Positions 11,800-24,300 of a stretch of 64,000 nucleotides of DNA are shown here, in pieces (the stretch's first letter is position 1; every line of letters starts with the position of its first letter). The position numbers and the translations under genes were made by a program. The stretch is from assembly GCA_034008185.1 (NCBI GenBank), contig CM067082.1, forward strand, positions 54,519,586-54,583,585. The letters run 5' to 3'. Below the pieces are notes generated by a model. The model had not been told where the DNA came from, searched no databases, and was given only the letters and a program-made list of their open reading frames with translations. The stretch is from Gorsachius magnificus (Eukaryota > Chordata > Aves > Pelecaniformes > Ardeidae).

Positions 11800-11891
11800 C
11801 ACTTCTCCTCTTCTACTTGAACTCCTATGGACTGGAACTTACTGGTTGCTTTATTTTCACCTGGTTTTGTGGATTCTTCAGCACCATCAAC
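11800..11891 (-). CDS. DLGAP1: DLGAP1 internal coding exon B (30 codons + 2 nt)
   Basis: This 92-nt exon was found by reading the minus strand for the DLGAP segment expected after SIGIQ. The acceptor is a long T tract ending in CAAG at 11893-11892. The donor is AAGTG|GTGAGT, with GT at 11799-11798, close to consensus. It starts in phase 0 with GTT (Val) and ends with TG, which joins C at 1019 to make Cys. The 30 residues start VDGAEES, are rich in Glu, Lys and Thr, and end SIGVQVEEEK. VD completes GIQVD from exon A, and GVQVE is a second dynein-light-chain-type motif. Human DLGAP1 as I remember it has VDDAEEP at the start, so the bird form differs at several positions while keeping both motifs. 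Phase fit on both sides and a near-identical flanking protein make this secure despite its size. Confidence 0.95.
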
Positions 11892-14800
11892 CTTGAAAAA
11901 AATTAACCAGCTAATTAGAATGCATTTTAGTAGAGAGATCACCTGGCTACTTACAATTTCTATGCACGATAACTACGAAGTGTCTGCACATATAGCTTGT
12001 ACCAGAAGTACCTTCATCGAGTCAGTTTATCTGTGGTGTGCCCATTTCTGATGTTATTAGAGAATATTAATCATTTTTGTTAATCTATAAAGCATTTCTG
12101 GTAAGACAACATTTGGCCTGCAAAATGCAGATGGAGTTTATCCGGTATTTTATGGAGGCTGGATGTTCTGAGCAGCTGGAATGCCACTTGCTGCGCTCTG
12201 CCATTTGTTTCATTTTACCTGTTAGTCTGTATGTGCGTGCGTATGTGAACTCATGTCAAAATTATGTGTTTATTTTGTTTAAATGTTAGTGCCCTGAATC
12301 AGAGTACTGTGCAGATAACATTTAAAGAAAGCAGATGCAGCTCTTGGAATGCATTTTCTTTGCTGCTTCGTCATGCAAACAGGTGGTCCCCAGGAATACA
12401 GGCAGGAACTTTATACCACCTCTCCATCACCATGAGGAGATTTATACCAATGGCATAAAGTTAAAATTCAACCACAGATGTGTCTTTGAGCAAAATCACA
12501 AACTTTGGGGTCCAAGCAGTGTAGCTGTTAATTCCCAATGTTATATATATGACATTGTTAGTCATACAAGGAAAAAAAATTCCGGTCCACAGAATTTTTG
12601 GACCACAGCAGTGTTACGAAGTGACCTGTGGATCCACTCTGACCCCGGGTGTGCAAAATCTGCAGCTGTAGTTAGCATCTGTTCCACTGGTAAATAAGCT
12701 TGTTGAGAGCCTGTGCAGAAAAGTGCTGAAGGAGGGATGAGAGGTACAGAGTGAAGCAGCGTACTTACCTGATACTGGGGCTTTTGGGGAGATAACTACA
12801 CCTTAAATTCCATAACTGACAGAAGCAACCTTTTGATGGAACTGTTTTTCTTTGCATTGCTTTGCTTTACTTGTTTGCTAAACAGATTTACAGGAAAGGC
12901 CTGTGGTGTCCTAAGTGTGACTGAGGGGTGCGGAGGACACGCACGGAGGTTCATCACAAGTGCACGTTAGGTTTATTTGCTAGAGGAGGAAGCAAATCAA
13001 GAATATGCCACTGGCTAAAGCAGCTTGCCCTGCTTTACAGAGATGGGCCAGACTAAATAAGGTATATACCTGGTCTGAGTTCAGTCTAAGCCTAAACTAG
13101 GCTCCCTTTACAGTCAGTGGAGAGAAACCGACTTCATACTGCCAGTCAGGGCTGACAGCCTACCTACCTATTTTAGGGCAGTTGTCTCTAAGAGAAGTCA
13201 TTTCTGGCAGCAACAGCAACCTTATGGTATTTCCACTCCCACACTACCCCTTCAGCTGTACCAGCACGACTGTTTGTGCAATGATGCTGCAAAATGGGCC
13301 AGACAGCAGACTGGCAAGGTAGTTTTCTTTTATTTGTGAAGCCTGACTGACTAAAAATCTCACTGGGCACAACTGGGAGGGTAGATGGTGCACGGGCAGG
13401 AATCCTGTAAGGCTGTATCACTGCTGAAGGTTTCACTTTGTGTAATCCCTTCTTTAAGCACCTCCTTTGGTTTATACACGAAACCTACCCTGGCAGCTCC
13501 CAACGTACCATCCCCAGGCAGCTACCGCATATGATTATGCTGCTCATCTGTAAATCTCAGCATTTTAGAGGGAGATTTTCAAAGGCTTGAATAGCATTTG
13601 CAGCTCTGGTTTCCTGAGAGCTCAGGAAACTGAGGCCCCTATACCTCTCAAAAGCAGCATTTGTTACTTTCAGTAACATCACCTTAAGGGAGATGGTGTC
13701 TCAAGAGCCACGATTCACAACACCATTGTTCATTTTGGCTTCTGAAAATGTGGAAATTATTTCTTCCTACCCAGTACTTTGCAGGGTGCTTGCCTGCTAC
13801 AAGAGTCTTTGTTGCTTTGCTCAGTGAAATGAGGGATTATGACAATAAAACGGCACCTTAGGCTTGGCTGGCCATGGGAATAAGTCATAGAAGAGGTTTC
13901 CTCTATCCCTGTCCCACCTGGATCTTACTTCTGTCTTTAACACTGCACATCAGCCCTTCTTTCAGAATACACCCAAACCAAACAGCTGCGAAGCAGAAAA
14001 AGGCTACAACAAAGGCAGCAAACTGAACCCACAGGCAACAGTAATTACTGCCCTTCCAAGAAGAAGTAAGAGAAAAGTCACCGCTTCTCCAGGAGCTGCC
14101 CCTGGGGTGGCATACTTCTGCACAGCGCCTCTCATCTCATCAGGCTGGTGCAGAGATTCACGGCAAATTCTTAGGCTTTGCTAATCAGATAAGCCTGCCC
14201 AGGCACATAGTGCTGTGCTTACAACCTCCATCTGCCAGGAGAAAAAAAATCATGTCTTCTTGGGAAGGCTGATAAGCTGTGGATTGCTTATTCTATTTGC
14301 TTGGGATTCATCTCCCATCAAAACCTGTGTTGATTCTCAGTTGATTGGAAGTTCAAGTACTCTGTTGCAAATGCTAATCCTGCAAGCAGATAGTTGGAGT
14401 CTCATGCACATTCTTTTTGGGGGGTATGGGAAAGATTCGTTAAGAAAGCAGATTAAATTGGTCTAGCTTGCTTGCTCTTCTCCTTTCTGTAAATAGGAGT
14501 GAACTTTGGCAGGGCTAGTTTTCTTGTTTCATTCCACTAGAGGTAACAAAATGTAGTTTTCTTTAACAAGGGCAAATCAGAAGGAACTTACCCTCTGCTC
14601 TTGAGGCTGAGATAGGAACAATGCTGCCTCATTCAAGCGGCTACCAGTCATTATGAAATGCATGAATAAGCAGTGACAATTAATTCAGTGAGGCTGGACG
14701 AAAACATTTTTTGGGTGATAGTGTAATGTAAATCATTGTTTTACACATTCCCTTTCAATGATTTAATTCATGCCTTTCTGACCCCCGCTGTGTTATGATT

Positions 14801-15065
14801 CATAGATTAGTGCTCATGTGTGTAATCTAACAGAGCTGAATAACAAGCAGCAAGGAGACCTAAACAAATCCTCGCATCTGATGTTTTTACGATAAATTAG
14901 TAAAACATCATTAGTACCATGCGGAATGATCACGCCGCTGCAATTTCTACATAGGTACCTGTCAGGAAAAGAAGAAAAATACACAAAATGTTGCATAATG
15001 AGCAGTAAAATAAGTGTAGAAATCCAAAACAGCAGCACGCGTAGAATCCACATCCCGTACCATAC
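11892..15065 (-). other. Intron between exons A and B
   Basis: A 3,174-bp intron with donor GTATGG at 15065 and a T-rich acceptor tract before 11892. It contains short open frames only. A stretch at about 13545-13650 (ctcatctgtaaa, gagattttcaaaggc, aaactgaggcc) has words typical of old amniote SINE/LINE debris but is too diverged to name. Confidence 0.75.
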
Positions 15066-15439
15066 CTGTATTCCAATAGATAAGCATCTGTTTTTCTTGA
15101 AGTGGTCCTTCTTTCTGTCTTCTACTGCAACGGTGGCAATGGTTGTGGTGGTGGTGACAGTGGCAGTATTGTTCCCTACATGTTGACTGGCAGGGCCGTG
15201 GATCTGCGCATTGGCAGCTTCGATAGCAGCTGTTAGCGCCTTCATACTGTCCAAGCTCTCCGTGGAGTTGCTAAGTCCAGACTGACTGATGATGTCTCCC
15301 CTCTGTCCATGCCCATCCATATATGCATCCTGGGCAGACTCTGTGCTGCTCTGGGCAGTGATGGAAATAAACGGTTTGGTGGTAGTTCTTGGTGGGACTG
15401 GAGGCGGTGTCTTCTTGTAGGTGGTAATGCAGGATGACA
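15066..15439 (-). CDS. DLGAP1: DLGAP1 internal coding exon A (124 whole codons)
   Basis: The exon is 374 nt. The acceptor is a T-rich tract ending in CCAG at 15441-15440. The donor is CAG|GTATGG, with GT at 15065-15064. The first two bases (TG) complete a Val codon started in the previous exon; the exon ends on a whole Gln codon. Encoded residues, numbered within the exon: a proline-rich segment at 11-17 (PPPVPPR) fitting a class II SH3 ligand PxxPxR; a Ser/Thr-rich stretch with STESLDSMKALTAAIEAA at about 58-75; a threonine run at about 91-103; a basic stretch DRKKDHFKKNR at 107-117; and CLSIGIQ at the end. In DLGAP proteins this is the linker between the DLG-binding repeats and the GH1 domain. 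SIGIQ is the first half of a dynein-light-chain motif whose VD comes from exon B. The open frame runs past both ends only as intron read-through. No frameshift or stop is seen, so the copy looks intact. Confidence 0.96.
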
Positions 15440-18100
15440 CTGGAAAAAACATATGAAAGTTCTTGATTTATCGATGCTGCAGGGAAAATGGATGCAAATA
15501 TGTTCTCAAAGTATCAGTGAGCATGGACAGAGCAGATGTAAGGAGGACACTGCTAGCTGAAGAGTCCCCACAAGCTCCAATGTAAGTGCCATGGAAATAC
15601 TTTGCTTATCAGCATCTTCTGTTCCTACTGATGTGAGTGGCAGAATTGCCAGCAGAGGGAAAGAAAGAAATTATCTATTTGCTGAGTTCCTCCTCAGTCT
15701 TTTTAGGATTGTTTTTTCCCGTATATTTTCTATCTACTGTTCTAAGTCCCGTGGGAACAAGTCCTTCCGCCAGAATGTTTGTTCTGCTCATGGGTTCTGA
15801 ACAAGATTCACAAGGATGATGAGTCTCCAACCACTTATCCTAGCTCAACTGTACTTCATGCAGTTTTATCACAATAGTTTTCTGTCTCTCTACCCTGTCC
15901 TACTGTATTTACCAAGCTTATGCAGAATTTTAAACTAAATTTTTCCCACCAGAGGGAGATCCCCAAACCATCCCACATCAAAGTTTGTTAACACTCACCA
16001 TACTTGGACTTGTGCGTTTCTTACTATAAAACATCTCACTTGTTGCACAGACTTCTCAAAAACTTTGAAATGCTTTGTAAGCTGCTGAGGACATATTTAA
16101 AACAACATCCTGCCACACCTAAATTTCTCATCATAAATGTAACATATCAGTTCTAGAAAAAAAAATGCTTAATTTTACACACAGGAAGTTAGCGTAACAA
16201 AGTCAATGGCTACAAGCCTGTCGGTCAGTGGGACTCCTTAAAGGAAAGTGTAATATAAATGTTTGCAGTAACAGATGCTTTCATAAAAGTTTCTGAGGAC
16301 TCCTCTTTTCATATTTTGAAGGTCATGCTCTCTTTGTAAGTGCTTCTGTATGGATTTAGAAGATTAGCTTGAGGTTCCCAGGTTAATAACTATTGGCTTG
16401 TGTTTACGGAATTATGTGCAGAAAGCACTACACGGAGATAAAAACATCTTCCTTTAAGGGATAGCTGGCAGCTCTGCATTGCTGAAGTCCTGGAATGCTT
16501 TCAAATGAGGAAAGAAAGTCCATTAAGAACAAAAAACAATCATGATATACTCTATTTTTTAAGAAAATAAATGCAGGCATGAACCTGCGCAAAGTTCAGA
16601 CACAAACATGTTAACATAAATTCTTATTAACAGTAATCATATGGCAAGGAATGATTCATCAGATCATTTTAATTGGCAGACGTCTATGCCACCCACATAA
16701 AAGGTAACTCCACTACAGCTGTTCTCCTCTCTGTTTGCACTGTACGTGCTTGTTGTGCCAGAAGCCATTACGGTATTAATTTGACTAGCTCAGATCCATA
16801 TGCCTCATATCTCCCGATGGCTGTAGGAATAGTTATAGCATAAAAGGGGTTTCCAGGGCATGAAATCACACAGGATTTTTTTTTAAGGACTCTAGTGTAA
16901 CTTTCTGATAACATGTCTGAACCCGTGTTAAACACGTTGAATGCTGATGGAAAAAGAGTGTTTCACTAAGGTAGTGAGGGTTTTGAAACTATGATTCACT
17001 TTTGAAGAATCAAACAGAAAGCACAGCATCTTTGAGAGAAGAGATGGCTAAAAACAAACTTGTCAAATTTTAACTCCAGGGAAGTGAATAGTTGATAGGG
17101 GCTAAAGGTGTTTTTTAAAGGGCTTATGACAAGACCAATACCTGGAACTAACAAAAGGGATTGTGAATTTTGTGCCGTTCTTCATTGGTTTTGATCCTGC
17201 CAAAAGCATTTGTTGCGACTGTACACATTTAGGTAAATCAGCTGCAGGTGCTACAGCACAAACATTTAGTCCAGGATTTATGCAGAATTGTGGAGGCTGC
17301 TGCTTGGGCAATGATATCCCAGAAACGACCCAGGTGTTTGTGGAGAATGTCCTCTGAGTGGTGGAAATGCAAACTGAAGCTCACCATTGAAGAATTCAAA
17401 GCACATACACATGTGTATATCCAGGTAACACTTTGGGAAGCTGGTGCCAAACTTGTCTGATAGAGGTTTGTATGCAATGCTACTTTGCAATTCAGCAAAG
17501 TATAAACTGCCCCATTTAAAATATGCTTGGCAGGGTCATTGTGGAACTCCTGGGGAGATGCCAGCACTTTCAGGACATCCCAGCAAGGCACGTAAGTATC
17601 ATTTTTCCTACAAAGCAGACAGGGAAATGATAATGAAACACACTGGAAAAATGCTCTTAGGTAGGAGAGAGAGCTTCAGAAATAAAAAGCCAGCCTTGAC
17701 AAGGCTGGTCTCCACATCACTGGTCATCACCCCCTAGAAAGAGAGTCAATAGCAACTGGCTATCGACAGCTACCGGGGCACTCTGGACACAGCAGCACAA
17801 ATACAGAAACGCCTGATTAAGATGTCTTTCATTCTGTTGGTAAACGTACTCAATGAGGAGTCTAATCCATGCTGCACTGAAGGATGTTTGCACTCAGCTA
17901 ATTAAATCTGAAGTTATTCTTGAGAGGGGGAGAGAATTGACAAGTCATACGGTGAAATTGTAAAGAGAAACAGCAAACGTTCTTTTAGCAAGTCAAAACA
18001 AATCCTCAGTTTCCTGGAGTCATGCAGCACATACTGTACAGCTCCAGAGAAGCGGAGTGTGCAAGTCATAAAAGAACCCCAGGCACTTCATTACTGGAAA
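15440..18100 (-). other. Intron upstream of exon A, proximal part
   Basis: Ordinary AT-leaning intron. The polypyrimidine tract and AG for exon A lie at about 15440-15455. No additional DLGAP exon is found here; the segment expected before exon A ends with a Ser/Thr-rich stretch. Confidence 0.75.
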
Positions 18101-18104
18101 TGAT

Positions 18105-18520
18105 GTAAGCTCCCGCCGCTCCTCTGCAGAAACGACAACAAAACAACGCTCGGGCCGCCGCCGCCGTCGGAGGCAGCTGCGCTCTAAATGTCGTGGCTGG
18201 CTGAGGCCTCCAAACGGCTGAAGCACAGCAACGAAAGGGGTTTGGTGCATCAGTTTTTCTCCGGGCACTTTCAAGAGCCTGGCAACTTGTGACATGGCAA
18301 CCTGAAGGATCTGCTGGCTTTTCAAGTGGCTACAGTATTTTAAATGCTAAGCTGCTTGAAGAACAAAATAAGCACTCCCCAGGAAAATGGCAAGGCCCTG
18401 GCGTTCCCCTTGCGCAGCCAAGGGAGTCTAAGCGTTCGGTTGGCGCGGGAGGAGCACATCACGTTGTCTTCTGTCCCCGCGGGCAAAGGGGAAGCTCATC
18501 CATCCAGCTCTCCCAGAGCG
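18105..18520. promoter_or_regulatory. CpG-rich intronic patch, candidate internal promoter or enhancer
   Basis: CpG dinucleotides are dense here and sparse for kilobases either side: about ten in 18111-18170 alone, including a (CCG)n run at 18154-18168, then further clusters near 18180-18260 and 18405-18485 (gcgttcggttggcgcggg, ccccgcgggc). It lies 2.7 kb upstream of exon A on the transcribed strand. In amniotes such patches often mark unmethylated promoters, and DLGAP1 is known to have more than one start site. No TATA box is seen. A minus-strand ATG at 18091-18089 opens 19 codons to a GTATGT donor (18034-18029), but the phase does not match exon A, so any first exon here would be noncoding or use another donor. 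Promoter activity is inference. Confidence 0.4.
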
Positions 18521-21235
18521 GAGATGGACTGCCCAGCAGGAGGACTCTGAGGGAGAAGACTACAGGATCATTGGATGCGTGAAAAAGATGGAGAAAGTCC
18601 TCACTTCACACACAGGGGACTTTCAAAGGGTTTTGCACATGAAAGTTAGTTTAATTCACATCAGGAAGTGAATTTAAAGGGCTGTATAAATTCCCTGATA
18701 AATATGTTCTTGGACATGGATCAAGGAGCAAAGTTCTGTACGGAAACTGATCTGACTGGAGGGCCAAGTCAAAGTAGTCTTGTTTTTCATTAAAATTGTT
18801 TAGACATGGAGTTAATCAGGAATATCGTTTTCTGAATAGCAAACATGTATATGAACCCCTGGTTCGTCACAATACGGAGAAACTTTTCGTATTATTTTCC
18901 AGAGCACGCATGCTGCTGGAGCAGGCATACATTCCTCTCCTAGGGCATATGCAAGGTTTAATCCAAAAACTAGTTAAGTCATGTGCAAGAATCCTGACTC
19001 CCAAAGCACCTTGAACCAGGCCCACCATTTCCAGCTGTATCAATCCACTAAGCAATGCTCTCCTTTTCGTTTTGATCTTTATCCTCTTTCCGTGGCCTGC
19101 CTTTGGGTTACAGTTTAATCCCAAATACCTAGTGAAAAAGCACTTTCTCCAGATTAAAAAAAAAAAAGAAGTCCTGGTGTTTGTCCTTCTAGCCAGTATT
19201 TCCAAACAACTAGCTCATGGGACAGGAATTTGGAACAGGGAGTGTCAACCACCCAGTTCAGAAGGAAGTCTAATGATAAAAAAAATAATCCCAGATTGCA
19301 TAATAATAAAGGCTTGAATTTGAATGTTTCATTGTAAGAGCACTTCAGTTGTTTAAACATGCTCACTAGGGAGATGAGCCCTCGGGAACAAACATCAGCA
19401 CGCAAACACAGATTTTTAGCTCAGTGAATGGGTGCTCAGGAGAACCCCAAGGCAGATTAATATTTGTGAAGAGATCAAATTCATGCAGTACTTTGAACAG
19501 TTCAAGTAATGAGATATGCAAGCAATATCTTTCTAATTTGGCAGTCTCATATAAACTGGGTTAACAAATACAAGAATAAATGAAAGTGCAGATTTAAAGT
19601 TAATTAAAATAATAGTGTTTCTCTTGAGAAAAAGGACTAACTTCACAGTTTGAAAGGAGCAGCAAAGGATACAACTTGTGCACAACTATTAGGGTACAAG
19701 GCAGGAGTTCTTCCACCCGGCACGGTTGGACCTCAGTCTCCTGATTTACCGTCTGTGTAAATAGGTGTGTTAACAGCAGCACCCTTGCATCTCATGCAAC
19801 TGCAACGCAAACCAAGCAGGCCTGAGCCTTGCAGCTGCCGCCCCCCTGCCTCCCCACACAAAGGTGCAGTGCTTGATTTGGCTTGTTAAGACTCAAACAG
19901 AGCTGTTATTCTCTTTACTCCGCACTTAAAGCACTTCCTTGCTTTTGTTGAGGTTTCGGGGGGAACGCTTGGAAATGGGGTTTCAGATCTCGTATTGTTA
20001 TTTTTACATGCAAAAAATTGGTATGAAAACAGAGCACGCATTTTCTTAATAAAAAACTATTTTCATACAGCAGATGGCTTCTGAGGATGCAGAGATTCAG
20101 TATTAAAAAAACTGAAATAAAGATTTTCATAAGAAGTTCTAAACTGCCCAAGGGAATAATACCAGAGTGAGTTATGGATGTCATTATCCCAAATGAGAAC
20201 TACTGAAATCTCTGTACCACGCCATCTTCATGCTTCTGCCAGGGCCATGCTTTTTCTGTACCTCCACCACTGCAAAGCCAGATACCTTATCCAAGAAAAG
20301 CCTAAGTTACACTGGATTTGGAAACAGGCATAACTGATAACTAAAATCCTGCAGAAACCTATACAAAGTATCTAAACTATCTTTACTGTGCACAATAGCA
20401 CCACAGTGTTAAGATTTTGTACTCTGAGGTCTAAAAGACAGTGCTGGTGATCTTTTCATAAATCTGAACATTTTTGTTCGCAAGCAGGGTGTCTCCAGCT
20501 TTGTAGCTGGGTACAGTAAAGGACCTCCTGAAACATAAGAGAGGGGTGAGGCTGAGTATGGCTCATCCTGCATCTCAGATGGATCGAGTGAGAGAATCTG
20601 CACATGCAAAATCAGTGCATGACAGGTGAATATTTCTCCAGCAGATTTTTTCTTTTTAAAATGTCTGCTGCTAGAAGCTGCTGATGCCAGTCAGAAGTTT
20701 AATTGCTATCCCAGGAAAGCTGAATTAGTGTACAGAGAACAGGTGAGACAGCCAAAGGTGTCTGCTAAATGCTGGGATATCACACAAATTATGGATGCAC
20801 AGACAAATTTCAGTGCATGTAGGCTTCCTGTGAGACCCACTTCACTTCTTGTATTATATAGCCATAACTGAACTTCTCTATACATAAAAATTACCTGTAT
20901 GTTAACAGCATACAGCTTAAGCAGCTCCACTTATTTGGCCTCAAAGCCAAGAAGTCTATAAACAACTGAAACTCTGGAAAAAAGATTTCACATAAACTGA
21001 AAGTCATTACCCAAAGTCGATCGTTGCTAGGATGGCTTGTGGTACTACACTCCTGAAACCTGTGATCTTTACTGGTGTCAAGCAATTAGGACTCGGCCTT
21101 ATCTTTTCTGAAGACAGAGATTAAAAAAAAGGTAAGAATGTGGCCACGTGCAAACCCTAGGTTTAATTTCAGTTCATGGATATGAACTGCCTTGCTTTTT
21201 CACCTGGAGCAAGGGGCTGGAGGGGACAGCAGTCG
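18521..21235. other. Intron sequence, no gene
   Basis: AT-leaning intron with A-rich patches (19157-19168 A run, 19279-19286). No repeat family or exon is recognised. Confidence 0.7.
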
Positions 21236-21395
21236 CATTTGCTTCTGCCATTGCCTCGCCAGCAGCTGCCTCCATGAGGTCGAACTGCACCGTACCCGTG
21301 GAGCTGGTGCTTTACAGATGGGTTCGATCCTGGCCATTGGCCGACGTGACGTGGTGCAGTTATGTACCCACTGACATCGTAGGAATACCTGCTCA
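21236..21395. promoter_or_regulatory. Small CpG-bearing patch with CRE-like and CCAAT-like motifs
   Basis: About nine CpGs in 160 bp within CpG-poor intron. TGACGTGG lies at 21347-21354 (half-consensus CRE/E-box type) and a minus-strand CCAATGG at 21340-21334. It also contains GGTTCGATCC at 21321-21330, matching a pol III B box by chance (no tRNA fold). A regulatory role is only a possibility. Confidence 0.25.
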
Positions 21396-24300
21396 AACTG
21401 AAATTCAGTCTGACTGAGAAGGAAGGCAGAAGTGAAACTATTTTGGCCTTGTCCTTAAACTCTGGCTACCAGCAAGGCATCTGGAAAAACACCACCAAAA
21501 TCTGCAGGGATGATGATGTGAGTCTGTTCCAGACAGAGGCTCTCCAAGAGCTTTGAAGATTCAAAGTGCTTTAAAACAGTCACGGTAGAAAGCATCTGAT
21601 ACAGAACCTCAACCTCAACATTCAATGAAGCATGTTGGAGAAGAGTGAAGAGGAAAAAGAAAAACAATACAGCAGCGTGGTCTTTTTCATTTAGCATATG
21701 AATTATTTACCATCTCTTTTCATCTGTACAGCATTTTTTTTCCTGAGCAAATCAGGGAAATGCTGATCTATAGCTTAAACTAAGTCTAGCAAACCATTCA
21801 AATGCTTTCTGCACTTAAGTACTTAACCAAATTCTTCATGCTTCCCCCCTTTCAGAGCACTCATGGGAAACGAGAAACTTTAGATATTTAGATTAAAAAA
21901 AGGATACTTAAACTTATTTTATGTTTCAGAACTTACATGTCATAAAATCACCATGGTAAGAAATTAATAAACCTTCTGGATATCAATACATTAATCTTAT
22001 AAAAGGCATTTATGGAAAACAGAGGAAACCTTGTCAAATATATATCCCACTTAGACCAAGAATGTGTAACAGTAAATAAATGTAATAATATACAGCTTGA
22101 TGAAATCAGATCCTTTTCCCATATATTTTCCAGGAAGCAACTTCACTGGCACTTTGATATAACACTTTGTTATCTGTTACTGCATCACTCTCAAATTCCA
22201 GAATTTGCATCTTTTTCCCTCTGGCAATACTGTTAATAAAACAAAACAGGCAATTTTTTTTAATGTGGAGTTGTACTAACCAAATACAGGCACATATATG
22301 TAAACAGCTATTTAAGTAAAAACACAGTGCAAGAATCAAAGCCTGGATTTTCAGAAACACAAGGGGTTGAACTTTTTGCAAGGATCCAGCCACCTTATCA
22401 AGGAAGATGTACTTAAAAAGTTTCAAATCCAAGCATACTCTGAAAAACTAATCACTTTTTTTTTTTGTTCTGACTATTGAGGAATGGTTGAATGTAAAGA
22501 CTTGAGCTGCAAGTGCACACTGCAAGTTCTTGGGGCTAATCACTTGAAAACCTGTCTCTCATTTACATTTCTAAATTGGATCTGGATTCTTGAAAACCTG
22601 ACCTGAACTGTGAATACACAACCTAATTTCCAGGCTGTACCTGTAGCTCTTTCAACATATAGTTGTGCAGTGAGCATGCCAAAGTGGAGCCCTCACTTGC
22701 CACTCTGTTTGGGCATGTTACCACAGGTGCTATGTCTTGAAATTATCATGTAAGTTTGTAACTACTGGTTCTGGACGCATTAATATCATGGGTTCCCCTC
22801 AGTTACAAATAGAGTATTTAATATCTGAGCAGCCAATGCATAGGAGAATTGAATCCTGTGAAATCTGGAGATACATCAGGGCAGATGTGTGGTCAGAACC
22901 AAGCCCACATATTACTCATGAAGCCAGTACTGTGGGTCGTGCCCTCCTTCGCAGCTCATTAAGAAGCACTGCATTTTGTCCTTCCTGAGCCTCTGCTGCC
23001 CATCTCTCATCCTCCCACAATGCCAATGGAGATGACTGATGATAAAGCAAGTTTAGCAGTCAGTCATTTTAGGATGAGCTTGTCACAAATTCGATCGAGA
23101 AATTGCAGGTTGAAATTGCACAGCTTTTGTCATGTAGGAGTTTGGACTAGAGAAGAATTAGGATTCTCCTCTTCTAGATCTGTGAACCCCAGATACTAAC
23201 CTGTGAACCTAGAGGAGACTTAAGCAAGCCAATTATCTCTGAGTAATCTGATCATCTAGCATTTAAGCTAGCTAGATATTAACATAGATGGACATCACTG
23301 TTTTCAACATTACTGCAAAGATTTTCTTTTTAAGCTTTTCACTGCAACTAACTTTCAAAGGGCAATATTTGGCTGGGGTGCTGACACTTCAAAGTGTGAT
23401 TCCTGTATAATAAAGAAACGGCTGTAAAAGTTGTTCCCTCTCCCTCAATCTGGACATGTACCTTCTTTGTTCACTGCTGATGCTAGCAAGAAAACAAGCT
23501 TCTGCTGGTTTTTACTCCCAGTGGTTTTCTGAATACTTAATAAACTTAAGGTAGGGTAAGCAGAATTCTGTATCATTGCACACATTGGCATCAAGCTGGT
23601 CTCACAGAATTTGATTAGTGATGCATTTAAATTGGCTTAGAAATCAATTAGTTTAAATTGCTGCAAACCCACCCCTGATGTGGACATATTTGGAAGTAGG
23701 TATGACTGATAAGGTCTTTTTTTTTTAACTTAAATGAAAATGCGGTGGAAATAAGAGTGATTCATTCAAAGAGTTTATCCCAATTAACTGTATCAGTTCA
23801 CTGATTTTAAACTGATTTCCTTTTATCCCATGGTGCGCAAACATGCTGTACATTGTTATCAATTGCATCCAGTTGAATCCACTGAAAACTCTAAAGGTAT
23901 AATTTAACTTGATGACAACTGGTGAAGTTTAAGAGCCCTCTTTAATTTTCTGAGTCAAAATCAGTTCTCAGGGTTGCTGTGCCCGCGTGGTTTGGTTACT
24001 TTTATATCTGGGATTTTTTAAAAGATACAATAAAACACAGAACACAGTGAGCAGCATTGTTTCTAATGAACTTTTCAAAGCTGACCCACACTGGGGAAGT
24101 TCTGAGCTATGAGACAGGTGTAATATAGACACATAGGACAGTTATTTTCCTCCAGTCATGAGGGGACTGGTATACACAGCAAGTACAGAAATGTAGGTAC
24201 ACCAGTTTTGCATGTTATTCAACCCCAGGGCTGTTCAGAATCTTAAGCAATCAAGAAAGTCATTGCTCTGACATAGAATATTCAAATGTGTTTAATACAA

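Noticed and set aside
18020..18325. Minus-strand 101-codon frame across the CpG patch as a DLGAP1 alternative first coding exon
   Set aside because: The available GTATGT donor leaves phase 0, whereas exon A needs one carried base, so the frame cannot continue into DLGAP1. A noncoding first exon remains possible.
21321..21330. GGTTCGATCC resembling a tRNA/pol III B box
   Set aside because: The T-arm does not pair, and no A box or cloverleaf can be drawn at the right distance.
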